The notes under the pieces were generated by a model that was not told where the DNA came from, did not search any database, and worked only from the letters and a program-made list of their open reading frames with translations. Made by a program: the position numbers and the translations under genes. A DNA stretch of 37,252 nt, taken from contig NZ_BAAADA010000083.1 of NCBI RefSeq assembly GCF_039522005.1, positions 1 to 37,252 on the forward strand, written 5' to 3'. Below, in pieces: positions 16,484 to 24,390 of the stretch (within the stretch, counting starts at the first letter, position 1; the number at the start of each line of letters is the position of its first letter). This DNA comes from Alkalibacterium indicireducens (GTDB taxonomy: Bacteria; Bacillota; Bacilli; Lactobacillales; Carnobacteriaceae_A).

Positions 16484-16657
16484 TTAGAATTTACGCTTGC
16501 GTGCTTCCTCAGATTTCTTTTTACGTTTAACACTAGGCTTTTCATAGTACTCACGTTTACGGGCTTCTTTCAATGTACCCGTTTTAGATACGGAACGTTT
16601 GAAACGACGAAGAGCATCATCAAGACTTTCACCTTTTTTGATATCTGTTTTAGTCAA
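16484..16657 (-). CDS. rpsU: 30S ribosomal protein S21
   Basis: Small basic subunit protein that helps initiation. The 57-residue frame reads TKTDIKKGESLDDALRRFKR, SVSKTGTLKEARKREYYEKP and SVKRKKKSEEARKRKF, a clear S21 of normal length. The start is a TTG at 16657-16655 behind a strong ggggaggggaa site; no ATG or GTG is available near the conserved N-terminus. It heads the rpsU-yqeY operon, with a promoter at 16711-16740. In many other bacteria rpsU precedes dnaG-rpoD, but here it is 12 kb away. Confidence 0.96.
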   Translation of the reverse strand: MTKTDIKKGESLDDALRRFKRSVSKTGTLKEARKREYYEKPSVKRKKKSEEARKRKF

Positions 16658-16710
16658 CGTTGTTCCCCTCCCCTCGTACGTTCAGGGCGTTCCTATTGCT
16701 TTGTAAAATC

Positions 16711-16740
16711 ATATTAGTCACAATTGGTCTTCCCTATCAA
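16711..16740 (-). promoter_or_regulatory. Promoter of rpsU-yqeY
   Basis: Minus strand: -35 TTGATA (16740-16735), 18-bp spacer, -10 TAATAT (16716-16711). Leader of about 45 nt to the TTG start. Confidence 0.6.
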
Positions 16741-16811
16741 TAAATGATGTAACTGTTGATTATGCACTTGCACATAATAACAATTCATTAATCATTATAT
16801 ACAAATAAAGA

Positions 16812-16865
16812 GAGAGCGTCAACACCATGCCCAAAATTAAATATGGACAAAATGTAAACACTCTC
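16812..16865 (-). terminator. Terminator of zur
   Basis: Minus strand: 13-position stem with one mismatch (gagagtgtttaca against tgttgacgctctc, using G-U pairs), containing an inner hairpin tgtcc/gggca. A T-rich tract (TCTTTATTTG) follows. It lies 20 nt after the zur stop. Confidence 0.65.
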
Positions 16866-16884
16866 ACTCACTATACTCTGATGA

Positions 16885-17307
16885 TCAGACGGCGACACAG
16901 CAGTCTGCACATTTTCCAAACAATTCAAATCGATGAGATGTGACTTCACAACCTGGTAGCTGCCCCTGGAACATATCCATCGGGCACATCTCAAGTTCAC
17001 GCGTCTGCCCGCATTCGGTACAGATAAAATGATGGTGATGTCCGTGTACATCACAGCTGGAACGAAATAGTTTTTCCCCGTTCAGTTCTGTCTCTTCAAC
17101 AACGGACAATTCTACAAATGTGTGAAGATTGCGGTAAATAGTGTCAGGACTTATGCCCGGGAACATTTCTTTCAAGTGATCCTGGACTTCTTTAGCAGAC
17201 ATATACTTTTTTTTGTTATATAGAATTTCCAGTATTCGCTGTCTTTTCCCTGTCGTCTTGTAACCATTCCGTTTCAGTGTTCTAACGGCTTGTTCAAAAG
17301 CTGTCAA
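16885..17307 (-). CDS. zur: Fur-family regulator, most likely the zinc repressor Zur
   Basis: DNA-binding metalloregulator that represses zinc uptake genes when zinc is sufficient. The 140-residue protein has a winged helix domain (about 10-85, SPDTIYRNLHTFVEL recognition region), then HGHHHHFICTECGQTRELEMCPMD and a C-terminal CADC. The two CxxC pairs make the structural zinc site and the His-rich stretch is part of the sensor site. GEKLFRSSCDVHGHHHHFIC followed by RELEMCPMD closely follows the YqfV/Zur pattern of B. subtilis rather than PerR or Fur. The start is TTG at 17307 with aggaagc upstream. I see no clear Zur box nearby. Confidence 0.85.
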   Translation of the reverse strand: MTAFEQAVRTLKRNGYKTTGKRQRILEILYNKKKYMSAKEVQDHLKEMFPGISPDTIYRNLHTFVELSVVEETELNGEKLFRSSCDVHGHHHHFICTECGQTRELEMCPMDMFQGQLPGCEVTSHRFELFGKCADCCVAV

Positions 17308-17443
17308 CAGAATCGCTTCCTTTTCTAATTTCTATCTTTCAGTATATCGGAAATGTCTAATTTTTCAAGGAACATTTTTTGTACAATTTTATGATCGAAT
17401 GCATTATACTGAATATATAAACTTCTCGGAAGGACTGATCATT

Positions 17444-18253
17444 ATGAATGGAAAACCCGCTGCAACAGTTTTTGTTTTGTCGGATTCTGTAGGAGGTACA
17501 GCAAGCAATATATATTATGCGGCAAGAGCCCAGTTTCCTGAAGTAGCATTCGATCTGAAGAACTTCCCTTTTATCAGACAGGAAGATCAGCTGAAAACTA
17601 TCCTGGAAAGTGCAAAAGAAATTGATGCTATCGTTCTGCATACCTTGGTTAACCCCGAACTGGTCGATATTATAGAAGACTTTTGTCTTGAAAATGGTCT
17701 GACCTGTTTCGACGTGATCAATCCTCTGATCAATGAATTGACTTTGCGGTCTAATGCTCTGCCAACGCATAAGCCAGGCGCCAAGCATAAACTTGATGAC
17801 AAATATTTTTACCGGATCGGTGCACTGGAATTTGCAGTCAAGTATGATGACGGGAAAGATCCCAAAGGTTTTCTTGAGGCTGATATTGTCATTTTAGGTA
17901 TTTCTAGAACATCAAAAACTCCGCTCAGCATTTTTCTGGCAAATCAGAATTATAAAGTGGCCAACTTACCCTTACTTCCTGAATCTACATTACCTAAAGA
18001 AATATGGCAGGTCGATTAAAATAAAATCGTCGGCCTGACTAATGATGAAGAGATGCTGTCCAATATTCGAAGAGAGCGCATGATTTCATATGGCATGCAG
18101 CCGGACACGCCGTATTCAGATAAAAATCGTATTCGAAAAGAAATTAAATATGCTGATGAATTATATAAGAAGCTTAATTGCCAGGTCATCAATGTGGCCA
18201 CCAAGTCAATTGAAGAAACTGCTGCTATTATTGTCAATTCACTTCAGAAATAA
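17444..18253 (+). pseudogene. ppsR: PPDK regulatory protein (PpsR/YqfL, DUF299), interrupted by one in-frame TAA
   Basis: The family is a bifunctional kinase/pyrophosphorylase that switches pyruvate phosphate dikinase or PEP synthase off and on by threonine phosphorylation. The ATG at 17444 follows cggaagg and opens MNGKPAATVFVLSDSVGG. The P-loop GISRTSKTP is intact (about 167-175). Codon 192 is TAA at 18017-18019. Reading through it stays in frame as NKIVGLTNDEEMLSNIRRER and on to NSLQK at 18253. The total of about 269 residues equals the family length. A C-to-T change in a CAA codon would explain the stop. Either a recent nonsense mutation or a sequencing error. The first 191 residues alone would lack the C-terminal part. 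Confidence 0.9.
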
Positions 18254-18256
18254 AAC

Positions 18257-18316
18257 AAAGAACGTCAACACATATTGGTTATCTCTTCCGGATAGTCACA
18301 TGTGTTTACGTTCTTT
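18257..18316. terminator. Bidirectional terminator between ppsR and the MFS gene
   Basis: Arms 18257-18273 and 18300-18316 pair over 17 positions with one mismatch (aaagaacgtcaacacat against atgtgtttacgttcttt). T runs follow on the plus strand, and the A-rich left flank serves the minus strand. It serves the two converging genes. Confidence 0.85.
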
Positions 18317-18317
18317 T

Positions 18318-19802
18318 TTATTTTCGTCTGACTGTTTTTTCTCTCAGGAAGAAAGTAAGAACAAAGGCAGCCAGAGCCAGGACGGTAACCATACCAAATC
18401 CGCCTCTAATTCCTTCAATTGTCAAGTTTGGCTTAGCTCCTCCTGCTTCAGCTGCTTCGAGAGTTGGTGTATTTGCAAAGGCTGAGACGATGGACATTGA
18501 AGCAAAGACGAGTGTAATGGCAAAACTCGAGCCGATCTGTCTCACTGTCTGCCGGGCAGAAGTCCCGTGCCCCATCTGATCATCGGGCAGAGCGTTCATC
18601 CCAGCCGTTGTAACCGGAATATTGAAAACGCCAAAGCCTATGGACAGCAGCAAATATACAGCCACAATATACCAGATCGATGTATCTTGTTTGACAAATA
18701 CTAAAAGAGCTGTTCCAGCAAATAAGGCCAGTCCCCCTAGAGGCGCAATCTTAGCTACCCCGTACTTGTCGTAAATACGTCCGGTTACTGGCGAGATGAA
18801 TGCTTTGAACATTCCTCCAGGAAGGAGAATAAGGCCTGACAGAGTAGCCGAACGACCAAGTACAGTCTGGATGTACATCGGCATGACGTTTGATATGCCT
18901 GTAATAACCATGAGTCCCAGCATAGTGATGATTACTGCAAGGCTGAAGGTCCTGTTTTTAAACAAGGAAACATTCAGCATCGGTTCGGGGCTGTGAAGAT
19001 TGCGTCTGATAAACAGATAAATAAAGAGACTTCCGATAACCACCGACACCCAGGCTACGATCGAATCGAATCCTTGTGAACCCATGAACGACAGTCCAAA
19101 GAGAAGGATTCCGAATCCGATCAGAGAATGTCTAATTGATACCCAGTCTATCCTCGGGTCACTCATAGGTAGAACATCTGTCAGGGTCAAGATAGATATA
19201 GGGATGACTGCTGCCGAGCCAATAGAAAGACCGTAAAAGATAAAGTGCCATGACAAAGTATCAACAATCCATCCACCTAAAGCAGGACCTAGTGTAGGAC
19301 CCAGTCCTAAAACTACTCCCATCAGTCCCAGGGCGCTCCCCCGTTTTTCAGGCGGTGATACAGTTAGAATGATTGTCTGCATAAGAGGAATGACCATTCC
19401 AGCACCGACTCCCTGCAGGGTCGTACCAAAAAGCACAACTGCAAAGTTGATGCCAATTCCGGCTATAAATGACCCAGCGCCGAAGATGATCATCATTAAT
19501 ACGAAAAGGTTCCTCGATCTGAACTTGTTCATGGCAAACGCTGTGATCGGCACCATGATTCCTTTGACCAGTGTGTAACCGGAAACGGTCCATTGACCAA
19601 TCGAAGGAGACACATTCAAATCATTTATCATAGTCGGAAGAGCAGTCTTTATTGCCGTCTGGTTCATTATGACCATCAGAGATCCGGCAAATAGTGCTGT
19701 ATACACCATCCAGTAAGGCACTTCATTATTATCGCGCCTGTCCAACTGTTTTGTAATGAGAAAGACAGCTTTTCTCCCCCATTTTGTTCGTCTAATATAC
19801 AC
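18318..19802 (-). CDS. MFS drug:proton antiporter, DHA2 family (14 TM, EmrB/QacA type)
   Basis: Likely exports toxic organic compounds in exchange for protons; substrate unknown. From the chosen start the protein is 494 residues with about 14 hydrophobic segments. The antiporter motif C is visible as GVVLGLGPTLGPALGGW (about 155-171), a mark of drug/H+ antiporters. The start is a GTG at 19802 with aaaggag at ideal spacing. A longer frame up to 19835 would run through that ribosome site and through a palindrome, so I reject it. A 15-bp palindrome lies 18 bp upstream, suggesting control by a repressor not encoded next to it. Confidence 0.88.
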   Translation of the reverse strand: MYIRRTKWGRKAVFLITKQLDRRDNNEVPYWMVYTALFAGSLMVIMNQTAIKTALPTMINDLNVSPSIGQWTVSGYTLVKGIMVPITAFAMNKFRSRNLFVLMMIIFGAGSFIAGIGINFAVVLFGTTLQGVGAGMVIPLMQTIILTVSPPEKRGSALGLMGVVLGLGPTLGPALGGWIVDTLSWHFIFYGLSIGSAAVIPISILTLTDVLPMSDPRIDWVSIRHSLIGFGILLFGLSFMGSQGFDSIVAWVSVVIGSLFIYLFIRRNLHSPEPMLNVSLFKNRTFSLAVIITMLGLMVITGISNVMPMYIQTVLGRSATLSGLILLPGGMFKAFISPVTGRIYDKYGVAKIAPLGGLALFAGTALLVFVKQDTSIWYIVAVYLLLSIGFGVFNIPVTTAGMNALPDDQMGHGTSARQTVRQIGSSFAITLVFASMSIVSAFANTPTLEAAEAGGAKPNLTIEGIRGGFGMVTVLALAAFVLTFFLREKTVRRK

Positions 19803-19820
19803 GGTCTGCTCCTTTGTGTT

Positions 19821-19835
19821 ATGACACAGTGTCAT
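19821..19835. promoter_or_regulatory. Palindromic putative operator upstream of the MFS gene
   Basis: atgacac-a-gtgtcat is a perfect 7-bp inverted repeat around one central base. It lies between a weak -10-like TATAAG (19852-19847, minus) and the ribosome site of the exporter gene, the right place for a repressor site. The regulator is unknown. Confidence 0.45.
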
Positions 19836-19851
19836 CTGTGATTTTGCTTAT

Positions 19852-19880
19852 AAAAAAAGGAAATCCTGAGCGATTTCCTT
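19852..19880 (-). terminator. Terminator of the rhomboid-glcK-rhodanese operon
   Basis: Minus strand: perfect stem aaggaaat/atttcctt with an 8-nt loop, followed by TTTTTTT (19858-19852). It lies about 60 nt beyond the rhodanese stop. Confidence 0.85.
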
Positions 19881-19942
19881 GATTTGTCATATTAAAATGT
19901 ATCACTTTGCCCAAGTGAGTTCAAGTCCGATTTCCTTATTTG

Positions 19943-20347
19943 TCACTTGATAGGCTTTTTGCGTTTGATTTTACCGTCCCATTTCTCGTAGCCGTCTTTC
20001 AGAACAAATAGGTTATCGTACCCATTTTTCTTAAGCAGCAAAGCAGCTCGGTAGCTCATTGTCTTTTTGTCATCATAAAGATAGATCGGTTGATCCTTAC
20101 GCAGTTCACCAGCACGCTGCTTCATCTGCATATACGGAATGTTGCGTGCGCCAAGAATATGGCCAGCATCAAAGTCGTCTTTACCACGAACGTCAACAAT
20201 CTGGGCTTTACGCATGTCCTGCTTGAATTCATCATTCTCCAGCGCTGTCGCTGCATTCTTTCTTCTGAAATACTGAACCAGTTCCCAGATTCCCCAGGCA
20301 ATGATTCCGATCCATAATATGATTGTTACGATTGTCCAATTATCCAA
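19943..20347 (-). CDS. Membrane-anchored rhodanese-like protein without the catalytic cysteine
   Basis: The 134-residue protein has one N-terminal membrane helix (about 4-24, IVTIILWIGIIAWGIWELV) and a cytoplasmic rhodanese domain (about 40-128: IVDVRGKDDFDAGHILGARN, then the YLYDDKKTMSYRAA loop, then GYEKWDGKI). In active rhodaneses the loop after the YLY strand starts with the sulfur-carrying Cys. Here that place is Asp and the whole protein lacks Cys, so sulfur transfer is not expected. It resembles B. subtilis YqhL in layout. Last gene of the operon, 73 nt after the lipoprotein. A binding or scaffold role is inferred. Confidence 0.88.
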   Translation of the reverse strand: MDNWTIVTIILWIGIIAWGIWELVQYFRRKNAATALENDEFKQDMRKAQIVDVRGKDDFDAGHILGARNIPYMQMKQRAGELRKDQPIYLYDDKKTMSYRAALLLKKNGYDNLFVLKDGYEKWDGKIKRKKPIK

Positions 20348-20420
20348 AAATAACTCCCTCTCTGTACGCTTATCACCTTCTATTTTACCGTAATATCAAG
20401 CAAAATTCCAGTCTGTATTT

Positions 20421-21527
20421 TCAGGAAGAAATGTCCACCAGTGAATGCATATCCCCTGTGTCCAGTTCGATAAGGTATTCGTACCGCCAGCCGTACAACA
20501 CGTAATTCTCATCTGGTGAAAGACAAATCGGTGCATCATACGGTAACGGAATGATCTCCTCAACAGTTTCGTTTTCAAAATCCAGCTGAGAGAGCGTATA
20601 GGTCCCTAATTCTTCTTCTAGAATTACTGGTTCATCAGCTAAAACAGCCAGAACTTTTCCGTTCCGATTAGACTGCGTCAAATGTGGTTTGACGGGCTGA
20701 TCATTCAGCAAGACTTTAGGTGCTGTAATAACATTACCTCCTATAAGAAATGGGTATTCATGAAAAAGATAGACTTGATGGTCGTTAATGTCGGAAGGAA
20801 CGATACCTATGAAGGTATCCTGGTGGAGAAAGAAGTCACGGACATCTCGACTGATTACCATGTCTCCGTTTTCCTCTCTCATATCTCCAATGTAGAGGTC
20901 CCTACCTTCCAGTTCATCCACATAGACATAGACATTGGAGGAGTACCATCTAGGATATAGTGAAGCGATCGGTTTTGGAGTAAGCGTCTCTTCTTCTGTA
21001 TTCCACACTTGAACCAGTATGGTTTCCATTTCTTCTTCACTGTCATAATCATAGTGTGAAATAAAGACTAGATCCGGATCAACAGCATTCCAGTCAAGAG
21101 TCACATAGCCGCTGTAATGGAGCGGAGTCGAATGAAGAATATTACCGGAAAGATCCATGACATTCAGAGAAATGGCTTCGTCGGTCACTTCCTGAAATAG
21201 GATTTGGTCTCTTGTGTGACTTATTTCTACACTTAGAATATATGCATGTTCTTCATATATCTCTTCAAAGTCTCCAGTAAAGATATTATAGGACATGAAC
21301 TGGTGGCTTGCATTGGAGCCTTTGTGGATAAGAAGCGTTTCGTCATCCAGCCAGCCTATGTTCTTCTGGAACTGTTCCGGGTCAAGGTCCATGGGATGAG
21401 CAATTTCTTCTGTTTCGCTGCTGCTGTTGACACTTCCATCTGAAGAAGACCCGCAGGCAAATAAAAAGAGTGAACAGCATGTTAAAAAGACCCTCAAGGT
21501 TATTAAATATACCTTTTTGTCTGACAT
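20421..21527 (-). CDS. Lipoprotein with beta-propeller-like repeats (YqgU-like)
   Basis: A 368-residue exported lipoprotein of unknown function. The signal peptide has a hydrophobic core (VYLITLRVFLTCCSLFLFAC) ending in a lipobox with LFAC, followed by a Ser-rich linker. The mature part is acidic and built of repeated strand motifs (GWLDDETLLIHKG, LDWNAVDPDLVFIS, LSPDENYVLYGW) such as occur in WD40/TolB-type propellers. B. subtilis has a similar lipoprotein, YqgU, near glcK, which supports the comparison. I start it at the ATG at 21527 because aggtgag lies just upstream. An in-frame GTG at 21536 is part of that ribosome site. It is 57 nt after glcK. Confidence 0.7.
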   Translation of the reverse strand: MSDKKVYLITLRVFLTCCSLFLFACGSSSDGSVNSSSETEEIAHPMDLDPEQFQKNIGWLDDETLLIHKGSNASHQFMSYNIFTGDFEEIYEEHAYILSVEISHTRDQILFQEVTDEAISLNVMDLSGNILHSTPLHYSGYVTLDWNAVDPDLVFISHYDYDSEEEMETILVQVWNTEEETLTPKPIASLYPRWYSSNVYVYVDELEGRDLYIGDMREENGDMVISRDVRDFFLHQDTFIGIVPSDINDHQVYLFHEYPFLIGGNVITAPKVLLNDQPVKPHLTQSNRNGKVLAVLADEPVILEEELGTYTLSQLDFENETVEEIIPLPYDAPICLSPDENYVLYGWRYEYLIELDTGDMHSLVDISS

Positions 21528-21584
21528 GCTGCTCACCTCATTGTGTGGTTTATGTTACAACCATTTTACCACATTACGTGAACA

Positions 21585-22571
21585 TTATTCACTTATATGC
21601 TTATATACAGATTCATTTAAGACCAGCGAGCTCGCTCCTATGACACCTGCATCGTTTCCTAATTCTGCAATTCTGATATGAGTGTCTTCTCGAATAGTCG
21701 GGAATGCATAAAGCTTGAAACGTTCTCTGATCTTATCTGCAAGAAATTCGCCTGCCTTAGACACCCCGCCTCCGATAACAATGGTTGAAGGATTCAATAG
21801 ATTTGCGATGTTTCCGCATGCTAATCCTAAGTAATCACTGATTTCATCTACTACAGAAACTGCGAATGCATCACCTTCCTTGGCGGCATCCATAATGCGT
21901 TTAGTATCTACTAAGTCACCAGCTTTGATCTGATCCTTCAATTTTGACGAATCAGGATAGGTATCCGCTCTGTCTCTGGCCACTCTGACCACACCGGTCG
22001 CACTGGCTACTGTTTCAAGACAGCCAAGCTTCCCGCACGTACAGGCGTAGCCTTTACGGTCAACAGTCATATGTCCTATTTCACCGGCTGCCCCTTTAGC
22101 TCCATGAAGAAGCTGGTTGTTCATGATTACGCCTCCACCTACTCCAGTTCCTAGAGTGACAAAGACAACGTTTGGTTCATTATGGCCTGCTCCGATCCAC
22201 TGCTCGCCAAGAGCTGCGACATTGGCGTCGTTATCAATGAAAAACGGAATACCTGTAGCGTTCTCGATCTGTTCTCTGACTGGCTGTAACTGATCCCAGT
22301 TCAGATTGTAGGCCCCGATAACAGTTCCTGCGTGACGATCCACTGTTCCTGGGGACCCCATACCGATACCGATAAAATCCTTTGAAGTATAACCATGATC
22401 ATTCATGAATGACAGTACTGACCCAATGATCGAAGGGGTGATGTGACTGCCATGGTCTGAGATGTCTGTAGGAATGGACCACTGATTCAGAAGTGATCCT
22501 TCCGTAGACACTACGGCAAATTTAACTGAAGTCCCTCCAAGATCGATCCCTATGATTTTCTTATCTTCCAA
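21585..22571 (-). CDS. glcK: ROK-family glucokinase
   Basis: Phosphorylates glucose to glucose 6-phosphate, feeding glycolysis and Zwf (encoded at 34.1 kb). The 328-residue protein has the N-terminal ATP-binding motif GIDLGGTSVKFAV (about 8-20), the sugar-site DNDANVAALGEQW (about 106-118), the conserved EIGHM and the zinc motif CTCGKLGCLE (about 177-186) of ROK kinases. The start is TTG at 22571 with a strong aaggagga. It lies 18 nt behind the rhomboid gene. The yqgQ gene found between these two in B. subtilis is missing. Confidence 0.95.
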   Translation of the reverse strand: MEDKKIIGIDLGGTSVKFAVVSTEGSLLNQWSIPTDISDHGSHITPSIIGSVLSFMNDHGYTSKDFIGIGMGSPGTVDRHAGTVIGAYNLNWDQLQPVREQIENATGIPFFIDNDANVAALGEQWIGAGHNEPNVVFVTLGTGVGGGVIMNNQLLHGAKGAAGEIGHMTVDRKGYACTCGKLGCLETVASATGVVRVARDRADTYPDSSKLKDQIKAGDLVDTKRIMDAAKEGDAFAVSVVDEISDYLGLACGNIANLLNPSTIVIGGGVSKAGEFLADKIRERFKLYAFPTIREDTHIRIAELGNDAGVIGASSLVLNESVYKHISE

Positions 22572-22589
22572 ACTGCTTCCTCCTTAGTG

Positions 22590-23300
22590 TTAATTGAATA
22601 ATCGTGTGATGGGAACCAAACGGGAATAGCCTATAAAGATAAACACTGCCACTACCCCAACGTAAATCAGCGCGTAAACAAACTGCCTCTGTTTATTTTT
22701 CTCCCAGGCCCTTGGGGCGGACAATGCATAAGCTAGAAGGTATCCACCCAGGAGACCACCGACATGACCAGCCATATCTACCCCGGGGCTTAAAATGCCG
22801 AATACCAGATTCAAAACGATCAGTAGAGAAAAATTCTTAGCCATCGCTCCTATCTGAGGGTTTGAAGGAAACAACTTTCCTAACACCAGCGTTGAGCCGA
22901 AAAGGCCGAACAATGCTGTACTTGCTCCTGCAGAAATACTCTGGTTGAAGGCGAAACTTGCCGCATTCCCTGCGATTGCACTGAATAAATACAATAGAAA
23001 GAACCGCCAGTGTCCAAATATGCTTTCGAGCTGGATTCCAAGAAAATATAAAATCAGAGCATTGAACAAGAGATGAGTAATCCCAATATGAAGAAACATG
23101 GGTGTTATGAGACGGTACCAGTCACCCAGTATGATCAGTTCATTTACTTTAGCACCGAGTAACACAAGAACTCTAGGGTTGGTACTCCCACCCATGACTT
23201 CCTGAACGATATACATAAAACCTGTAATGCCTAATAGAGCGTAGGCAATGAACGGTTTTCTGTTCCATCTCATAAGTTTCATTTTAGTCTGGTAATTCAC
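22590..23300 (-). CDS. Rhomboid intramembrane serine protease
   Basis: Cleaves membrane proteins within the bilayer; substrate unknown. The 236-residue protein has about seven membrane helices. The catalytic Ser lies in GASTALFG (about 127) and the partner His in GHVGGLLGGYLLA (about 178). The second conserved area HIGITHLLFNALIL and the L1 loop are present. It lacks the cytoplasmic N-terminal domain and the TPR tail of the B. subtilis orthologue GluP (about 500 residues), so it is a minimal core as in many lactic bacteria. GTG start at 23300 with agggag. First gene of a four-gene operon with glcK. Confidence 0.94.
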   Translation of the reverse strand: MNYQTKMKLMRWNRKPFIAYALLGITGFMYIVQEVMGGSTNPRVLVLLGAKVNELIILGDWYRLITPMFLHIGITHLLFNALILYFLGIQLESIFGHWRFFLLYLFSAIAGNAASFAFNQSISAGASTALFGLFGSTLVLGKLFPSNPQIGAMAKNFSLLIVLNLVFGILSPGVDMAGHVGGLLGGYLLAYALSAPRAWEKNKQRQFVYALIYVGVVAVFIFIGYSRLVPITRLFN

Positions 23301-23329
23301 ATTTTTAGCTCCCTTAAATCTTTAAGTTT

Positions 23330-23358
23330 AGTATAGCATATTCCATTGTGTGTACCAA
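23330..23358 (-). promoter_or_regulatory. Promoter of the rhomboid-glcK operon
   Basis: Minus strand: -35 TTGGTA (23358-23353), 17-bp spacer, -10 TATACT (23335-23330). Leader of about 25-30 nt. Confidence 0.7.
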
Positions 23359-23370
23359 TTTGAATCAGAC

Positions 23371-23426
23371 AAAAAAAGTTAAGAGTCACACCCGCCATCA
23401 TCTGCACCGGCTGTTCCTCTTAACTT
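23371..23426 (-). terminator. Terminator of the 103-aa gene
   Basis: Minus strand: perfect 10-bp stem aagttaagag/ctcttaactt enclosing a 31-nt GC-rich loop, then TTTTTTT (23377-23371). It begins 7 nt after the stop codon. Confidence 0.85.
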
Positions 23427-23432
23427 ATAAAT

Positions 23433-23744
23433 TTATTCCATATTTCCGTCGATATCATCCTTGAACTCTTTAACTGCTTTCAAGTTCGCGTCCTTACGGT
23501 CCTGATCCTGATCATCAGTTAATTCATCCTGACTGGAGGTGTCCATATTACTCAGTTCGCTTGTTTCCACAGCGACCACGTGGTCAGGATTGATAAAGAC
23601 TTTTTTTCCATTTACCAGTTCAAAACTTCTGAGCAGATCAGATTCGGAGGCATTATTGTCCAGTTGACTGGCTATAGTCCCTGGAGAATTGCTTATTGTA
23701 TACGTTTTTCCGTTGGACATATAAATAACTGCTGTGTCAGACAT
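23433..23744 (-). CDS. Small acidic protein of unknown function
   Basis: I do not recognise the family. The 103-residue protein starts MSDTAVIYMSNGKTYTIS, continues with a conserved-looking strand block (FELVNGKKVFINPDHVVAVE, about 43-62) and ends in a very acidic, low-complexity tail. The first 62 residues look like a small beta domain of the kind that binds a peptide or nucleotide edge. No signal peptide or membrane helix. ATG at 23744 follows aaggagag. It has its own promoter-like region with a striking inverted repeat (23758-23792) and its own terminator, so it is a single-gene unit and surely expressed. Confidence 0.8.
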   Translation of the reverse strand: MSDTAVIYMSNGKTYTISNSPGTIASQLDNNASESDLLRSFELVNGKKVFINPDHVVAVETSELSNMDTSSQDELTDDQDQDRKDANLKAVKEFKDDIDGNME

Positions 23745-23757
23745 GTAATTCTCTCCT

Positions 23758-23792
23758 TTATCTTTGATAGGTTAATTTTACCTCAAAGATAA
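23758..23792. promoter_or_regulatory. Inverted repeat enclosing a -10-like box before the 103-aa gene
   Basis: Arms ttatctttga (23758-23767) and tcaaagataa (23783-23792) are perfect complements, with an inner ggt/acc pairing on the minus strand. The loop holds TAAAAT, and TTGTAT lies 16 bp upstream of it (minus strand), giving a plausible promoter. No T run follows, so it is more likely an operator than a terminator. Confidence 0.5.
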
Positions 23793-23805
23793 TAAGATAC
23801 AAAAT

Positions 23806-24372
23806 CTAACGAATGACTGCTTCCACCAGCTGGTCTCTATTCATATCAGATCGGACTGTGTACTGACCTGGGCGGATACGTCTGAACAGGTTGTTGTCCT
23901 CCAGATGTTTATTGAATGCATGAACGTCTTCGATTAATCCGTGGGCTTGAAGCTGTGAAGCAATGACGCTACTCGGTTCTCCTTCGCGAATCACGACTGT
24001 GTATTCTGTGACATCTTGTGGCTCTTCATCGTTTTCTTCCACTTCGTCCGCTTCATTTTCCTGATCAGACTCATCTGATTCGGCTTCCTCTGATTCTTCA
24101 GTATCTGCTTCTTCATTTTCAAGATCCGTTGATTCTTCATTTTGATCATCCATTGAGCTGTTCATCTCTTCAAGCTCAGCTGCAAGCTGTTCATTTTCAA
24201 GTTCCAGCGCGGTCGCTACTTCTTCAAGATACCGTATTTCATCCTGAAGTTCTTCGACATCTTCACTGCTGCTGCTGACCGATTGTCCTTGTCCGGCAAA
24301 CTGAAGCACGAGCAGCAATACAGCAGAAAAGAGAAAACCTGTCGCGAGCATTCTAATATTCTTCTTTGACAT
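23806..24372 (-). CDS. Membrane-anchored protein with MltG-like N-terminal domain (YqzC-like)
   Basis: The 188-residue protein has one N-terminal membrane helix (about 8-26), a coiled coil (about 38-70, EELQDEIRYLEEVATALELE), a very acidic linker (about 75-120) and a folded C-terminal domain (about 124-188: VVIREGEPSSVIASQLQAHG, then IRPGQYTVRSDMNRDQLVEA). That domain follows the pattern of the LysM-like N-terminal domain of MltG transglycosylases, but the catalytic domain is absent. Orientation puts the C-terminus outside the cell. It matches B. subtilis YqzC by layout and by neighbours (pbpA region, YqzD next to it). A wall-linked role is inferred. Confidence 0.7.
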   Translation of the reverse strand: MSKKNIRMLATGFLFSAVLLLVLQFAGQGQSVSSSSEDVEELQDEIRYLEEVATALELENEQLAAELEEMNSSMDDQNEESTDLENEEADTEESEEAESDESDQENEADEVEENDEEPQDVTEYTVVIREGEPSSVIASQLQAHGLIEDVHAFNKHLEDNNLFRRIRPGQYTVRSDMNRDQLVEAVIR

Positions 24373-24390
24373 GGTGTCCCTCCTGTTACA

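Noticed and set aside
16788..17054. 88-aa minus-strand frame overlapping zur
   Set aside because: Shadow frame covering the zur 3' end and its terminator, with no start signal.
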